Source: Diogma glabrata
Taxonomy: Eukaryota; Arthropoda; Insecta; Diptera; Cylindrotomidae
Length of the DNA stretch: 64,000 nucleotides
NCBI GenBank assembly: GCA_963693315.1
Contig: OY856186.1
Location: 459,729,360-459,793,359, forward strand
Reading direction: 5' to 3'
A program made the position numbers and the translations under genes. Shown here one piece after another: positions 31,830 through 43,354 of this stretch (position 1 is its first letter; each line of letters begins with the position of its first letter). The notes below the pieces were generated by a model, which did no database searches, was not told where the DNA came from, and saw only the letters and a list, made by a program, of their open reading frames with translations.

Positions 31830-34800
31830 AAAAGTAAAAAAAATTTTATCGGAAGTGACAAAGCGGAAGTTAGGATGCAGAACTGTTGTAAACTTTACTA
31901 AATGGGTATGTACCAAATTTCATCCAACTCGATTATTAGGTACAGAAGTTATTGAGCTTCCAAAATAACAGGTGCTTGGAGGACCCCCCACCACTTTGTT
32001 CACTATCGCTAAAAAAACTAATCAGTTCCTTGCCATACATATTTGCATCTTTTTGCAAAGTGTAATCAAAATTACTTAACGAACGAATGTTGTATGCTTC
32101 CAACAAACATTGAAACAATAAACAGGTGTTCGGGAGGACCCCACCACTTATCCCAATATTGTCCAAAAACTAGTCAATTCTTTGTCAATAAAGTCTTTAT
32201 CTTTTTTCAAAGTGCCATTAAAATTGAGATACTGAAAAAATTGCCAACAAGTAAAAAAAATTTTTTTTTACCGGAAGCAAAACACCGGAAGTTGGGATGC
32301 AGAATTTTTGTAAATCATACTAAATGCTTATGTACAAAGTTTCATCCAATTCGATTATCAGGTACAGATGTTATTGAGCTTTCAAAAAAACAGGTGCTCC
32401 AGGGACCCCCCACCACTTTGTTCACTTTCGCTCAAAAACTAATCAGTTCTTGGCCATACATGTTTGCATCTTTTTCCAAAGTGTCATCAAAATTCGTTCA
32501 CGAACGAATGCTGTGTGCTCCCAACAAACATTGAAAAAAGTGTGACACATTAAACAGGTGTTCGGGAGGACCCCCACCACTTATTCCAATATTATCCAAA
32601 AACTAATCAGTTCTTTGTTACTTAAATCTCCATCATTTGCCAAAGTGTCATTAAAATTGAATAATGAATGAAGCCTGTATGCTCCCAACAAACTTAAAAA
32701 ACAAAGTGTGAAAAGTCAGCATTTGTATGGTAGACCCCCCACCACTTTGATCAATGTGTCCTAAAACATAATAATTATCTTTTCACACTAATTGGAACCC
32801 TATTCCATAAGTTTCATCATAATCACTTCATTATTGTAGGCTGTAGTGTGCATAAAGACACTGAAAAAACTTCAAAAAAGTACAAAAAAATTTTTTTACC
32901 GGAAGTGAAAAACCGGAAGTTGGGATGCAGAACTATTTTAAACCGTACTACATACTCATGTACCAAGTTTCATCCAATTCGCTTATCACGTACAGAAGTT
33001 ATAGAGCTTTCAAAAAAACAGGTGCTCCAGGGACCCCCACCACTTTGTTCACTATCGCTCAAAAACTAATCAGTTCTTTGCCATACATGTTTGCATCTTT
33101 TTCCAAAGTGTCATCAAAATTCGTTCACGAACGAATGCTGTGTGCTCCCAACAAACATTGAAAAAAGTGTGACACATTAAACAGGTGTTCGGGAGGACCC
33201 CCATCACTTATTCCAATATTATCCAAAAACTAATCAGTTCTTTGTTACTTAAGTCTCCATCATTTGCCAAAGTTTCATTAAAATTGAATAATGAATGAAG
33301 TCTGTATGCTCCCAACAAACTTAAAAAACAAAGTGTGAAAAGTCAGCATTTGTATGGTAGACCCCCCACCACTTTGATCAATGTGTCCCAAAACATGATA
33401 ATTATCTTTTCACACTAATTGGAACCCTATTCCATAAGTTTCATCATAATCACTTCATTATTGTAGGCTGTAGTGTGCATAAAGACACTGAAAAAACTTC
33501 AAAAAAGTACAAAAAATTTTTTTTTACCGGAAGTGAAAAACCGGAAGTTGGGATGCAGAACTATTTTAAACCGTACTACATACTCATGTACCAAGTTTCA
33601 TCCAATTCGCTTATCACGTACAGAAGTTAAAGAGCTTTCAAAAAAACAGGTGCTCCAGGGACCCCCCACCACTTTGTTCACTATCGCTCAAAAACTAATC
33701 AGTTCTTTGCCATACATGTTTGCATCTTTTTCCAAAGTGTCATCAAAATTCGTTCACGAACGAATGCTGTGTGCTCCCAACAAACATTGAAAAAAGTGTG
33801 ACACATTAAACAGGTGTTGGGGAGGACCCCCATCACTTATTCCAATATTATCCAAAAACTAATCAGTTCTTTGTTACTTAAGTCTCCATCATTTGCCAAA
33901 GTTTCATTAAAATTGAATAATGAATGAAGTCTGTATGCTCCCAACAAACTTAAAAAACAAAGTGTGAAAAGTCAGCATTTGTATGGTAGACCCCCCACCA
34001 CTTTGATCAATGTGTCCCAAAACATGATAATTATCTTTTCACACTAATTGAAACCCTATTCCATAAGTTTCATCATAATCACTTCATTATTGTAGGCTGT
34101 AGTGTGCATAAAGACACTGAAAAAACTTCAAAAAAGTACAAAAAAATTTTTTTACCGGAAGTGAAAAACCGGAAGTTGGGATGCAGAACTATTTTAAACC
34201 GTACTACATACTCATGTATCAAGTTTCATCCAATTCGCTTATCACGTACAGAAGTTATAGAGCTTTCAAAAAAACAGGTGCTCCAGGGACCCCCCACCAC
34301 TTTGTTCACTATCGCTCAAAAACTAATCAGTTCTTTGCCATACATGTTTGCATCTTTTTCCAAAGTGTCATCAAAATTCGATAACGAACGAATGCTGTGT
34401 GCTCCCAACAAACATTGAAAAAAGTGTGACACATTAAACAGGTGTTCGGGAGGACCCCCATCACTTATTCCAATATTATCCAAAAACTAATCAGTTCTTT
34501 GTTACTTAAGTCTCCATCATTTGCCAAAGTTTCATTAAAATTGAATAATGAATGAAGTCTGTATGCTCCCAACAAACTTAAAAAACAAAGTGTGAAAAGT
34601 CAGCATTTGTATGGTAGACCCCCCACCACTTTGATCAATGTGTCCCAAAACATGATAATTATCTTTTCACACTAATTGGGACCCTATTCCATAAGTTTCA
34701 TCATAATCACTTCATTATTGTAGGCTGTAGTGTGCATAAAGACACTGAAAAAACTTCAAAAAAGTACAAAAAAATTTTTTTTACCGGAAGTGAAAAACCG

Positions 34801-35450
34801 GAAGTTGGGATGCAGAACTATTTTAAACCGTACTACATACTCATGTACCAAGTTTCATCCAATTCGCTTATCACGTACAGAAGTTATAGAGCTTTCAAAA
34901 AAACAGGTGCTCCAGGGACCCCCCACCACTTTGTTCACTATCGCTCAAAAACTAATCAGTTCTTTGTCATACATGTTTGCATCTTTTTCCAAAGTGTCAT
35001 CAAAATTCATTCACGAATGAATGTTTTATGCTCCCAACAAACATAAAAACTTTGTGGATAAAACCACCTGTTGTATGGTGGACCCCCCAACCCTTTATCC
35101 AATGTGCTCCAAAAGCTGATAAAATCTTTCTCATGTTATTTAAAAGCTTTTCGCAACGTTTCATGAAAATCGATCGGTAATTGTAGGCTACAGTAGGGAT
35201 AAACACCTGAAAAAAAAACTTTTTAACCGGAAGTGACAAACCGGAAGTTGGTATGCAGAAATATTGGAAACAGTATTAAAACCTTATATACTAAGTTTCA
35301 ATAAGATCATAGCTCGAGATCAGAAGTTATTCAAGATTTAAACTTAGAGGTGTTCGGGAGACCCCCCGCCATTTTGTCCAAATTTAAAATGAATCCAGAT
35401 CTTCCATTTTCAAGTGAACCTGTATCATTTGCCTAAGTTTCATGAAGATC
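31830..35450 (+). repeat. satellite-like array: 628-bp higher-order repeat
   Basis: The marker GGGATGCAGAA recurs at 32294, 32922, 33550, 34178 and 34807 (spacing 628, 628, 628, 629). Inside each unit a CCACCACTT/CATCACTTATTCC block with nearby CCAAAAACTAATCAGTTC repeats about every 150-165 bp, so one unit equals four diverged submonomers. Central units are almost identical; the outer partial units (31872 and 35250, offsets 422 and 443) are more diverged. CCGGAAGTGAAAAACCGGAA is a conserved doublet. Short open frames in it repeat with the unit and are not genes. Confidence 0.93.
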
Positions 35451-35463
35451 CTATGCAGAAAAC

Positions 35464-35508
35464 TCACCCACCCACCCACCCACCCACCCACCCACCCACC
35501 CACCCACA
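35464..35508 (+). repeat. (CACC)n microsatellite
   Basis: About eleven CACC units followed by CACACACAGACG, at the right edge of the satellite array. Confidence 0.95.
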
Positions 35509-36112
35509 CACAGACGTACACCAAAATTTTTATTGGCTATTTGGATAGAGGATGGTCCAAAACAAAAGAAAAAACAAAATTTGGGGTATGTAAGATTTTT
35601 TTTTTTCACGATAGATTGCATTACTTCACACAATTTAAAATTGTGGTGAAGTAAAAAACGTCAAAAAAATCACATGTTGATTCATGGCATTCAGTTTTTA
35701 ACTTTAAATCAGAAAACATTTTTATTGTAATTTCATTCTGATTTGGATTAAAGGAAAAAAAACAATACAGTTTTTTTGATATAGTTTTTTTAATTGTTAA
35801 CATTATGCAGTGGATCATAATTGTGCGATATTGATATCAATAGAGTTTTAATTAAAAAAAAAAAGAAAATGAAAGAGTTAATTTCAAGATATACATAAAA
35901 TAACTCGTAACATATCAATTAATGTAATATCAAAATGTATTTAAAGTTAATGCATATATTTTAAACGTATCAAATTAAGTTTCATACGCAGTGGATTTTA
36001 GCTACAAATTTCATCCAATTTTTCATACTCCATGTTATAAATTTATATAAACCAGAAATTTTAATATAATAAATGTTGGTTCGTAAAGCATCTTATAATT
36101 TTTATTTGAATT
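35509..36112. other. unassigned AT-rich sequence
   Basis: No gene recognised. Confidence 0.5.
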
Positions 36113-36205
36113 ACGAACAAATTGGAATATTCACGCCGCAATGGGGCACAAAAACTGCGAATAATAGTTTTATGTGTCAGAAACCTCGCTCGAAAGGATC
36201 TATTT
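36113..36205 (+). pseudogene. Smurf-like E3 ligase N-terminal fragment (start of C2 domain)
   Basis: The frame reads NKLEYSRRNGAQKLRI then VLCVRNLARKDLF. From what I know of insect Smurf (HECT E3 ligase of BMP/TGF-beta signalling) its N-terminus has this pattern, leading into the C2 domain that goes on RLPDPFAK. Here the expected initiator is ACG (36113), and after DLF the match ends abruptly although the frame stays open to 36313 without C2 character; no GT donor is present at the break. I infer a captured or duplicated exon fragment, not the working gene. Confidence 0.6.
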
Positions 36206-36782
36206 CATGCTGCTGAGTTTTTTTTGGAAATTAAACATTGGAAATTAGACTTTGGGAAAAACAACGCTGGAAGTGAATCACCAATCAACAATTATAATTT
36301 AAGGTATTTGCATTAACTTATTTTTATTGTATTAAATTGTGATTTAAAATGTCAAAATAATTTATTCAACTATAAGAGATTCCCAAATTTAAGGGTTCGT
36401 TGGGGGCAAATTGTATCCCGGGTAAATCCTTTTTAAATATATTAGTTAACAAAGGTCCAAACGCAATAAGTGGCAGCCGAAACGAACCCCTGGTGGAACC
36501 AGGTCAGGTTTTAGACATTCATGTCTTTATACCGTAATTACGGTAAATAAATTTTTGCTTTGTGGTGAATTTTTGGCGCGCAAAGTTTTGGCGTAATAAT
36601 TTTGGGCGTTGTCAACCAGTTTGGTTTTTTTATTAATAATATTTTTTTTGATAAAATATTTGGAAAACCAGTTTGGTGTATTATATATTCCTTTTTGGAT
36701 ATATATATTTATATTTTTTTTTGTTAAACCAGATATTGGTTTTTTTTGTTGTTTTTGAAATTTTTTGGAATTGATAGAGAAT
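36206..36782. other. leader-like sequence upstream of an unrecognised ORF
   Basis: 36400-36510 has AGTGGCAGCCGAAACGAACC, which resembles a retroelement primer-binding/leader region. From 36540 the plus strand becomes very G/T-rich with long T runs. No gene seen. Confidence 0.3.
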
Positions 36783-37394
36783 ATGTATACGATGAGGGGT
36801 CAGGGGTTGATAAGGAGGTGTCGACCAGGGGGGTTTGAGCCCTGGATGGATGAGGTGGAAGAGAGAGAGCAGATAGAGAGAAAGGAGAAGATGAATGAGG
36901 CGATGAATGTGGTGAAAGGAATTATAAATGTGGTTATGAATAAGGTGAAAGAGAAGTTATATCTGGAGATTATGAATGATATCTACGAAGAGCAGTATGA
37001 TAAGTTCCTGGATGTGCTGATTTATGAAATAGTGAATGAGGAAGTGCATGAGGAGGTGAATGAGATGAATATGGTGGGTGATATAGTGAATGAGGAAGTG
37101 CATGAGGAGGTGAATGAGATGAATATGGTGGTTGATGTGGTGGATGAGGAAGTGAATGTGGGCTGGCGAGAAAGAAGGAGGATTAATAAAAATAGGAGCT
37201 CTCATCTGAAAAGAAAGGAGAAGAGGAAGAAGGAAAAGGAGGGTCGCTTGGTCGTGGAGCTGGGAGCTTCCTCGACCAAGAGTACTCAAACTGAGGAGCT
37301 GGTTGAGGAGGTCCCCATCTCACCGACCACGCGACAGGAAGAGGAGTGGTCTGGTCCACAGGAGGCCCCTGTTCCTCATTGTATAATTAGTTAA
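36783..37394 (+). CDS. unrecognised acidic, repetitive protein
   Basis: First ATG of a 203-codon frame is 36783 (the frame is open slightly upstream). Residues about 20-75 are charged helix (DEVEEREQIERKEKMNEAMN). Residues about 85-120 contain two tandem 18-residue units (VNEEVHEEVNEMNMVGDI type; 54-bp DNA repeat). A basic Arg/Lys tract (HLKRKEKRKKEKEG) and a Ser/Thr/Glu/Pro tail follow. Coding bias is consistent with selection on a protein but the whole plus strand from 36540 to 37770 is G/T-rich, so composition could also produce the frame. The leader before it and T-rich trailer repeated AAACCGTTTTGGG motifs (37425, 37515) suggest a mobile element ORF. No function is claimed. Confidence 0.45.
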   Translation: MYTMRGQGLIRRCRPGGFEPWMDEVEEREQIERKEKMNEAMNVVKGIINVVMNKVKEKLYLEIMNDIYEEQYDKFLDVLIYEIVNEEVHEEVNEMNMVGDIVNEEVHEEVNEMNMVVDVVDEEVNVGWRERRRINKNRSSHLKRKEKRKKEKEGRLVVELGASSTKSTQTEELVEEVPISPTTRQEEEWSGPQEAPVPHCIIS

Positions 37395-38944
37395 GACTAA
37401 TTTTTTTTTAATTTTGAAAAAAACCGTTTTGGGACAGCAATTTTTTTGGAGATTGTTTTTTGTGCTGTCATCTGCTTTTAGTAATACTAATTGTTTTTTT
37501 ATTTGGAAAAAAGAAAACCGTTTTGGGGAAGCAGTTTTTTTTTGAAATTTTTTTATGCTACCACGTACATGTTTTTGGTATACTATTGTACATATCTTTT
37601 GTATATCCTGTACATATTTTTTTTTATATACATAGTACAATTTTTCGTACATAATGTATATTTATACTTGGTTATATATTGTACATATTCTTGGATGATG
37701 CAATTAATTTATATATGAAATTAATCGTATGTTTTTTTGATTGTGGTTAAGTCATGTTTTTATGAGTTTTAGGATGTTATTAACGTAATAAAAGTTAACA
37801 TTGACCAAACAGTTTTCAACGGTTTTGTATAAGTTTAAATCTTTCGTCACTACTTTCAAAGTATTATTGGTCTGTGTTTATGGAAGTACAATTGAAAATA
37901 ATTAATTCCCATCAACTTTATAGAGTGAGCCGGATCCAAATCAATATCTCTACATTTGTCATCATAATGATCCGCGGATGTACGTATACATATCTCGTAT
38001 GAGTCCATTTTAGCTACCACCATTTTTTTTAAATTATTTTTTATTGAGATTAATTTTAAAAAAATGGTATAAATATAGAAACAATTATTCTTAGCTAACA
38101 TTTATTTTTTGTTTTGAGTACAATAAATAAAGCGAAAGATTTAACCTGAACAAATATATTAGAATTAATAATTTAAAGATTAGTAAGCTTAGTTTTAAAT
38201 GTAAAATAATCGTAATTTTTTTAAATTACCAATTTATTATCTGGTCTGAAGATTAAATTTAATTAGTTTCATGTAAAACCTTATTAACACATATTATATA
38301 TTTCATGTTTCGATTTAGCATTTTTAAATAGGGAATTGTTTGGATTATGGATAAATTATGTAGTATTTAGGTTTATTGATTCACTTTCTCAGCGGTAGGC
38401 CTAACAAGCCATCCATGGGGCTTCTCCCCTTAACGATAATGACGTTCCTAGGTCGCCTATGACCACCCCGACAAACAATTTGTAACCGACAGTCCCTGTA
38501 CAGTCCCAATGTAACCGTAAAATAAATATTTATATTACGAATTTTAGCACGAGCAATATTCGTTCATAACAAAATTATATATTTATTAAAAAATACATAC
38601 AATTTAAATTTTTTGTTATAGTATTAGTGTATTGACCTAATAACAAAACACCGAAAGCAAAATAATATTCCGAACGATTAGCGTTGTCGATTCGTTTCCA
38701 TCACTTTATGTGGGGCAAATATTAAATAGAGTATGTATATATTGTGTTACGTTAACCTTTGACGTGAATAGTTTTGTGTGACAATAAAAACATTAAATTT
38801 TAAAAGTGCAATTACCGTTTGTGTTTTGTGCAAATATTTTGTGCCTAAGGTAAGTTTAAGAACTTATTAAATTCGTTTATTATCAATAAAATTTCGTTAT
38901 CCTTAAACTTAAATACAAAGTAAAAATACATAGTTAAAATACAT
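37395..38944. other. unassigned; possible noncoding exon donor at 38850
   Basis: 37420-37530 has two AAACCGTTTTGGG-(G)CAGC-(A)TTTTT copies. At 38845-38856 CTAAGGTAAGT is a strong 5' splice-site match preceded by transcript-like sequence, and could pair with the acceptor at 40640. No coding frame found. Confidence 0.35.
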
Positions 38945-40516
38945 TTAGTTCCGATTCCAAAAATTATTTTTTGAATATTTTCCGGTAACTATTCAGTGAA
39001 TGTGTCCGGTTTGTTAACGATAGTATATTTTTAAGAATATAATTCAATAAAATTACAAAAAAGCCGCAACTTAATTCTTCTAATCAATTAATTATTATTG
39101 ATAAAGTTTTTAAATAAATCTAGTCTCACGATTTAGTTACTACTCCAAAAATTAATTGTTGAGTATTTTTCGGTAACTTTTCGGTGAATGTGTCCGGTTT
39201 GTTAACGATAGTATATTTTAAAAATATAATTCAATTAAATTATAAAAAAACACAACTTAATTCCTCTAATCAATTAATTATTATTGATAAAGTTTTTAAA
39301 TAAATCTAGTCTCACGATTTAGTTACAACACCAAAAATTAATTTTTGAGTATTTTGCGGTAACTTTTCGGTGAATGTGTATGGTTTGTTAACGATAGTAT
39401 ATTTTTAAAATTATAATTCAATTAAATTATAAAAAACCACAATTTAATTCCTTTAATCAATTAAATATTATTGATAAAGTTTTTAAATCTAGTCTCACGA
39501 TTTAGTTGCTACTCCAAAAATTAATTTTTGAATATTTTTCGGTAACTTTTCGGAGAATGTGTCCGGTTTGTTAACGATATTATATTTTTAAAATTATAAT
39601 TCAATTAAATTATAAAAAAAACACAATTTAATTCCTCTAATCAATTAATTATTATTGATAAAGTTTTTAAATAAACCTAGTCTCACGATTTAGTTACAAT
39701 CCAAAAATTTATTTTTGAGTATTTTTCGGTAACTTTTCGGTGAATGTGTCCGGTTTGTTAACGATAGTATATTTTTAAAATTATAATTCAATTAAATTAT
39801 AAAAAACCACAATTTAATTCCTCTAATCAATTAAATATTATTGATAAAGTTTTTAAATCTAGTCTCACGATTTAGTTGCTACTCCAAAATTTAATTTTTG
39901 AATATTTTTCGGTAACTTTTCGGTGAATGTGTCCGGTTTGTTAACGATAGTATATTTTAAAAATATAATTCAATTAAATTATAAAAAAAACACAATTTAA
40001 TTCCTCTAATCAATTAATTATTATTAATAAAGTTTTTAAATAAATCTAGTCTCACGATTTAGTTACTACTCCAAAAATTAATCTTTGAATATTTTTCGGT
40101 AACTTTTCGGAGAATGTGTCCGGTTTGTTAACGATATATTTTTAAAAATATAATTCAATTAAATTATAAAAAAAAACACAACTTAATTCCTCTAATCAAT
40201 TAATTATTATTGATAAAGTTTTTAAATCTAGTCTCACGATTTAGTTGCTACTCCAAAAATTAATTTTTGAATATTTTTCGGTATCTTTTCGGTGAATGTG
40301 TCCGGTTTGTTAACGATACTATATTTTTTTAAAAATATAATTCAATTACATTATAAAAAAACACAATTTAATTCCTCTATCAATTAATTATTATTGATAA
40401 AGTTTTTAAACAAATCTAGTCTCACGATTTAGTTACAACTCCAAAAATTAATTTTTGAATATTTTTCGGTAACTTTTCGGTGAATGTATCCGGTTTGTTA
40501 ACGATAGTATATTTTA
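38945..40516 (+). repeat. 185-bp tandem satellite, about 8.5 units
   Basis: CCGGTTTGTTAACGATA (or close variants) starts at 39006, 39194, 39380, 39563, 39750, 39933, 40120, 40302 and 40490, spacing 182-188 bp. Each unit also has TAGTCTCACGATTTAGTT and TTTTCGGTAACTTTTCGG. Alternation of two length variants (with or without AATA before AATCTAG) hints at a dimeric higher-order pattern. Confidence 0.95.
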
Positions 40517-40640
40517 AGCAGGGATAGGGATTAAGTCTCAATGAAAATTGGTTTTTCATATGCTATAGTAGAAAAAAATTGTTTTATAATCTTTTTAAAT
40601 TTGAAAACGAATTTTTTTTTTGTTTTTTATTAGGAAAAAC

Positions 40641-40794
40641 AAAACAGACGTTTAATAAGTTGGACAACATAATCTGTTTGACTGAAAAAACCCTTAGCTA
40701 CCTGAATCGCGACCAGCAAATTATGAATGAGAAGATAAAGAAAGCGGTACAGGAATTTCTGATGAACCGCCTTCAAAATAATAAAAAATTATAA
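40641..40794 (+). CDS. candidate last coding exon
   Basis: A T-rich tract ending TTTTTTATTAG is followed by an open frame QTFNKLDNIICLTEKTLSYL then NRDQQIMNEKIKKAVQEFL, stopping at 40794, with AATAAA at 40842. The peptide is helical, not low-complexity. The donor at 38850 does not join it in frame (a TAA would precede it), so either that exon is untranslated or the true upstream exon is elsewhere. Family not recognised; it could be a transposon exon. Confidence 0.35.
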
Positions 40795-40859
40795 TTTCTT
40801 TTTTTGAATTTATTTGTGAATTTAATTTGAATTTTGAATTGAAATAAATTTATGTCATT

Positions 40860-41149
40860 TTGTAACAGTTTTGTTTTTATTTTTGATAACTTTGAGTAGT
40901 CCGTAAAAAACTATCCTTTGCCATATATTATTACCGTATGTATCACCAAAAACCACTCAAAGATGGGTATATTTTTAAAATTATTGCAGGTCCCAACACG
41001 AAGGCCATAAAAATGCTGACGAAATATAGTCACAAATTTGAGTGCACTGAATTATATTAGGAAACTGTCTAATTGCTAATAAAATAAAGCAATAAAATTC
41101 AACAAAATATATTTTTTATTATAGTGGTTATTTCAGGCTAAAATTGTAT
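40860..41149. other. unassigned sequence
   Basis: No gene or repeat recognised between the candidate exon and the 91-bp array. Confidence 0.4.
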
Positions 41150-41560
41150 TAAGACCGTAAAATGAAATATAGTAGAATGTAATATAATATATAGTCACTA
41201 TTTGCACTTTAAGTATATTAAAAGACCGTAAAATTAATGATGAAATATAGCAAAAAAGTGATTTTCAGATATAATAGGAGACCATTAACAGATTGCACTT
41301 AAACTATACTAAAAGACCGTAAAATTACTGAAAAAAGGGATTTTCATGTATACTAGGAGACCATTGACAGATTGCACTTTAAGTATACTAAAAAACCGTA
41401 AAATTACTGATAAAATATAGTGAAAAAGAGATTTTCAGGTATACTAGGAGACCATTGACAGGTAACACTTAAAGTATACTTTAAGACCGTAAAATTACTG
41501 ATGAAATATAGTGAAAAAGTAATTTTCAGGTGTACTAGGAGACCATTAAATCTCTGATGA
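41150..41560 (+). repeat. 91-bp tandem repeat, about 4-5 units
   Basis: AAAGACCGTAAAATTACTGA recurs at about 41224, 41315, 41394 and 41485, each followed by TTTTCAGGTATACTAGGAGA and CATTGACAG. Related GACCGTAAA occurs at 41152 and 41631. Confidence 0.88.
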
Positions 41561-42006
41561 AAATGAGATACAAAGTTTAACAAAAGTTAGTCTTTTTTAA
41601 TATTTGATATAAACTATATTTATAGAAAAAGACCGTAAAGTTACCGAAATAGTCCTCGTTCGTCTACAGTGAATGCCCCATTTGCTGACCGTTTTACGGT
41701 TACATCGTGGTTACGTGTCCACTTGTGCCTGACATGGTAACAGGTTAACATTTCAGTAATTTTTTGGTCCTAATTGATAAAATTGTTTGTCGGGCACCGG
41801 GGTTATGCGATCGAAGAACATTGGTTTCTTCTCTTCATTCAGCGAGGGAGTTCTCAGGGACGAGGAGTGGTGTTGCTGTGTTTGTACTTAGGTGCAAACC
41901 AGTAGTACCATTCTTTGCTCAGAGGCTTCTTCGGTGTAATGAAGAGAAGAACCAATTATACTTTGCTTTCAGGATCAGAGGCTTCACCTCATACAAATTC
42001 AAAAAC

Positions 42007-42026
42007 TGGCGCCGAAACAGGGACCC
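42007..42026 (+). promoter_or_regulatory. retroelement primer-binding site
   Basis: Starts with TGG, as required to pair with a tRNA 3' CCA, and is close to known lysine-tRNA primer-binding sites. It sits 5 nt after a TTCA that could be the LTR end. Confidence 0.65.
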
Positions 42027-42032
42027 AAAATA

Positions 42033-43354
42033 TAGTCCCTGATGCTCTATCTCGTCTTTATGACGATACACACGAGGAATTGACGGAAGCATTATTACAT
42101 CATGTTAACGACATTAAAATCGACAATGAAGGTTATCGGCACAAAGAATATACTGATATGATAGCTAAGGTTCGTTCATCACCCAAGGACTTTCCATCTG
42201 TTAAAGTCGTGGACGATAAGCTATACATACGTATTGAGCCAAGACCTGATGCAATACCCAACGATGTTCCGGTGTGGAAGCTCTGGATTCCAAAACCGAT
42301 GACTTTAAGCATGATTCGGAAACATCATAATGATAGTACTGCTGCACATGGAGGTGTTAAAAAGACATTAGAATTACTTCGACGTCTTTATTATTGGCCG
42401 GGCATGGCGTCACAGGTACACAACTATGTTGTGTCCTGCGACACGTGTAAACAAACAAAAGCCACGAATCAGATATTGCGTCCTCCGATGCAATATCAAT
42501 TCGAAACAGCACGTCCATGGCAGAGAGTCTATATAGATTTTTTGGGACCGTATCCTCGTTCTACACTTGGGAATACGGTGTTATTGATAGTTCTGGATCA
42601 TGCTACGAAGTTTGTAATACTGAAACCGCTTGGAAACGCAACTTCACCGAAGGTGAATGCTTTTCTAAAGAATGAAGTGTTTCTTACTTATGGGGTTCCA
42701 GAGTTTCTACACAGTGACAATGGCAAGCAGTTCACTAGTAGGAACTTTCAAAGTCTTTTGTCAGATTTCGGCATCAAACATATTAGGACCGGTGTTTATA
42801 GTCCACAAAGCAACGCGTCAGAGCGGGTCAACCGATCAGTTTTAGCAGCAATCCGAGCGTTCTTAAAAGGTCAACATACCAAGTGGGATGCACACATTGG
42901 TGAAATTGCATATGCACTGCGAGCTGCAGTACATTCTGCGACAAAGTACTCACCGTACTATTTGCTATTCGGTCAACATCCGATATCAGATGGTAACATT
43001 TATCATCTGATGAGATCACTTCACGTGCTGGGTGAAGATATTGGTGAGGAAATCGAACGCTCTGATCACTTGACCATGCTCAGAAATCGAGTACAACAGA
43101 ACCTGTCTGTAGCTTTTAAGAAATCACAACATCATTATAACCTGCGATCTAAACTACGAACCTTCGAACCACAACAACGTGTGTATGTACGGCAGCATCA
43201 TTTGAGTGACGCTACTAAGAAATTCTCGGCGAAATTGGCTCCAAAGTTCTTACCTGCAATGATTAAAACTAAGATTGGAAATGTACTTTATGAGTGCATA
43301 GATATGAGCGGTAAGAATCTTGGAGTTCATCATGCGAAGGATATCAGGGAATGA
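42033..43354 (+). CDS. pol: gypsy integrase (RNase H stub fused)
   Basis: The open frame runs without interruption to a TGA at 43352. It starts in the RNase H end VPDALSRL. The zinc domain is complete: H and H in RKHHNDSTAAHGG, C-x2-C in VSCDTCK. The DDE core is complete: Asp in VYIDFLGPYP, Asp in LHSDNGKQF, Glu in SNASERVNR. The C-terminal domain has PQQRVYVRQHH and chromatin-proximal GVHHAKDI. It would insert element cDNA in the nucleus. All catalytic residues present, but without RT this copy is not autonomous. Translation would begin in the leader, so expression is doubtful. Confidence 0.9.

Noticed and set aside
32043..35046. Series of 60-160 codon frames repeated every 628 bp
   Set aside because: They recur with the satellite unit, overlap in different frames and have no family features; they reflect the repeat, not coding.
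31830..35450. CRISPR-like direct repeats
   Set aside because: Units are 628 bp with diverged submonomers, no short repeat-spacer pattern, and the DNA is eukaryotic.
35442..35654. Pro/Thr-rich ORF
   Set aside because: Translation of the (CACC)n microsatellite.
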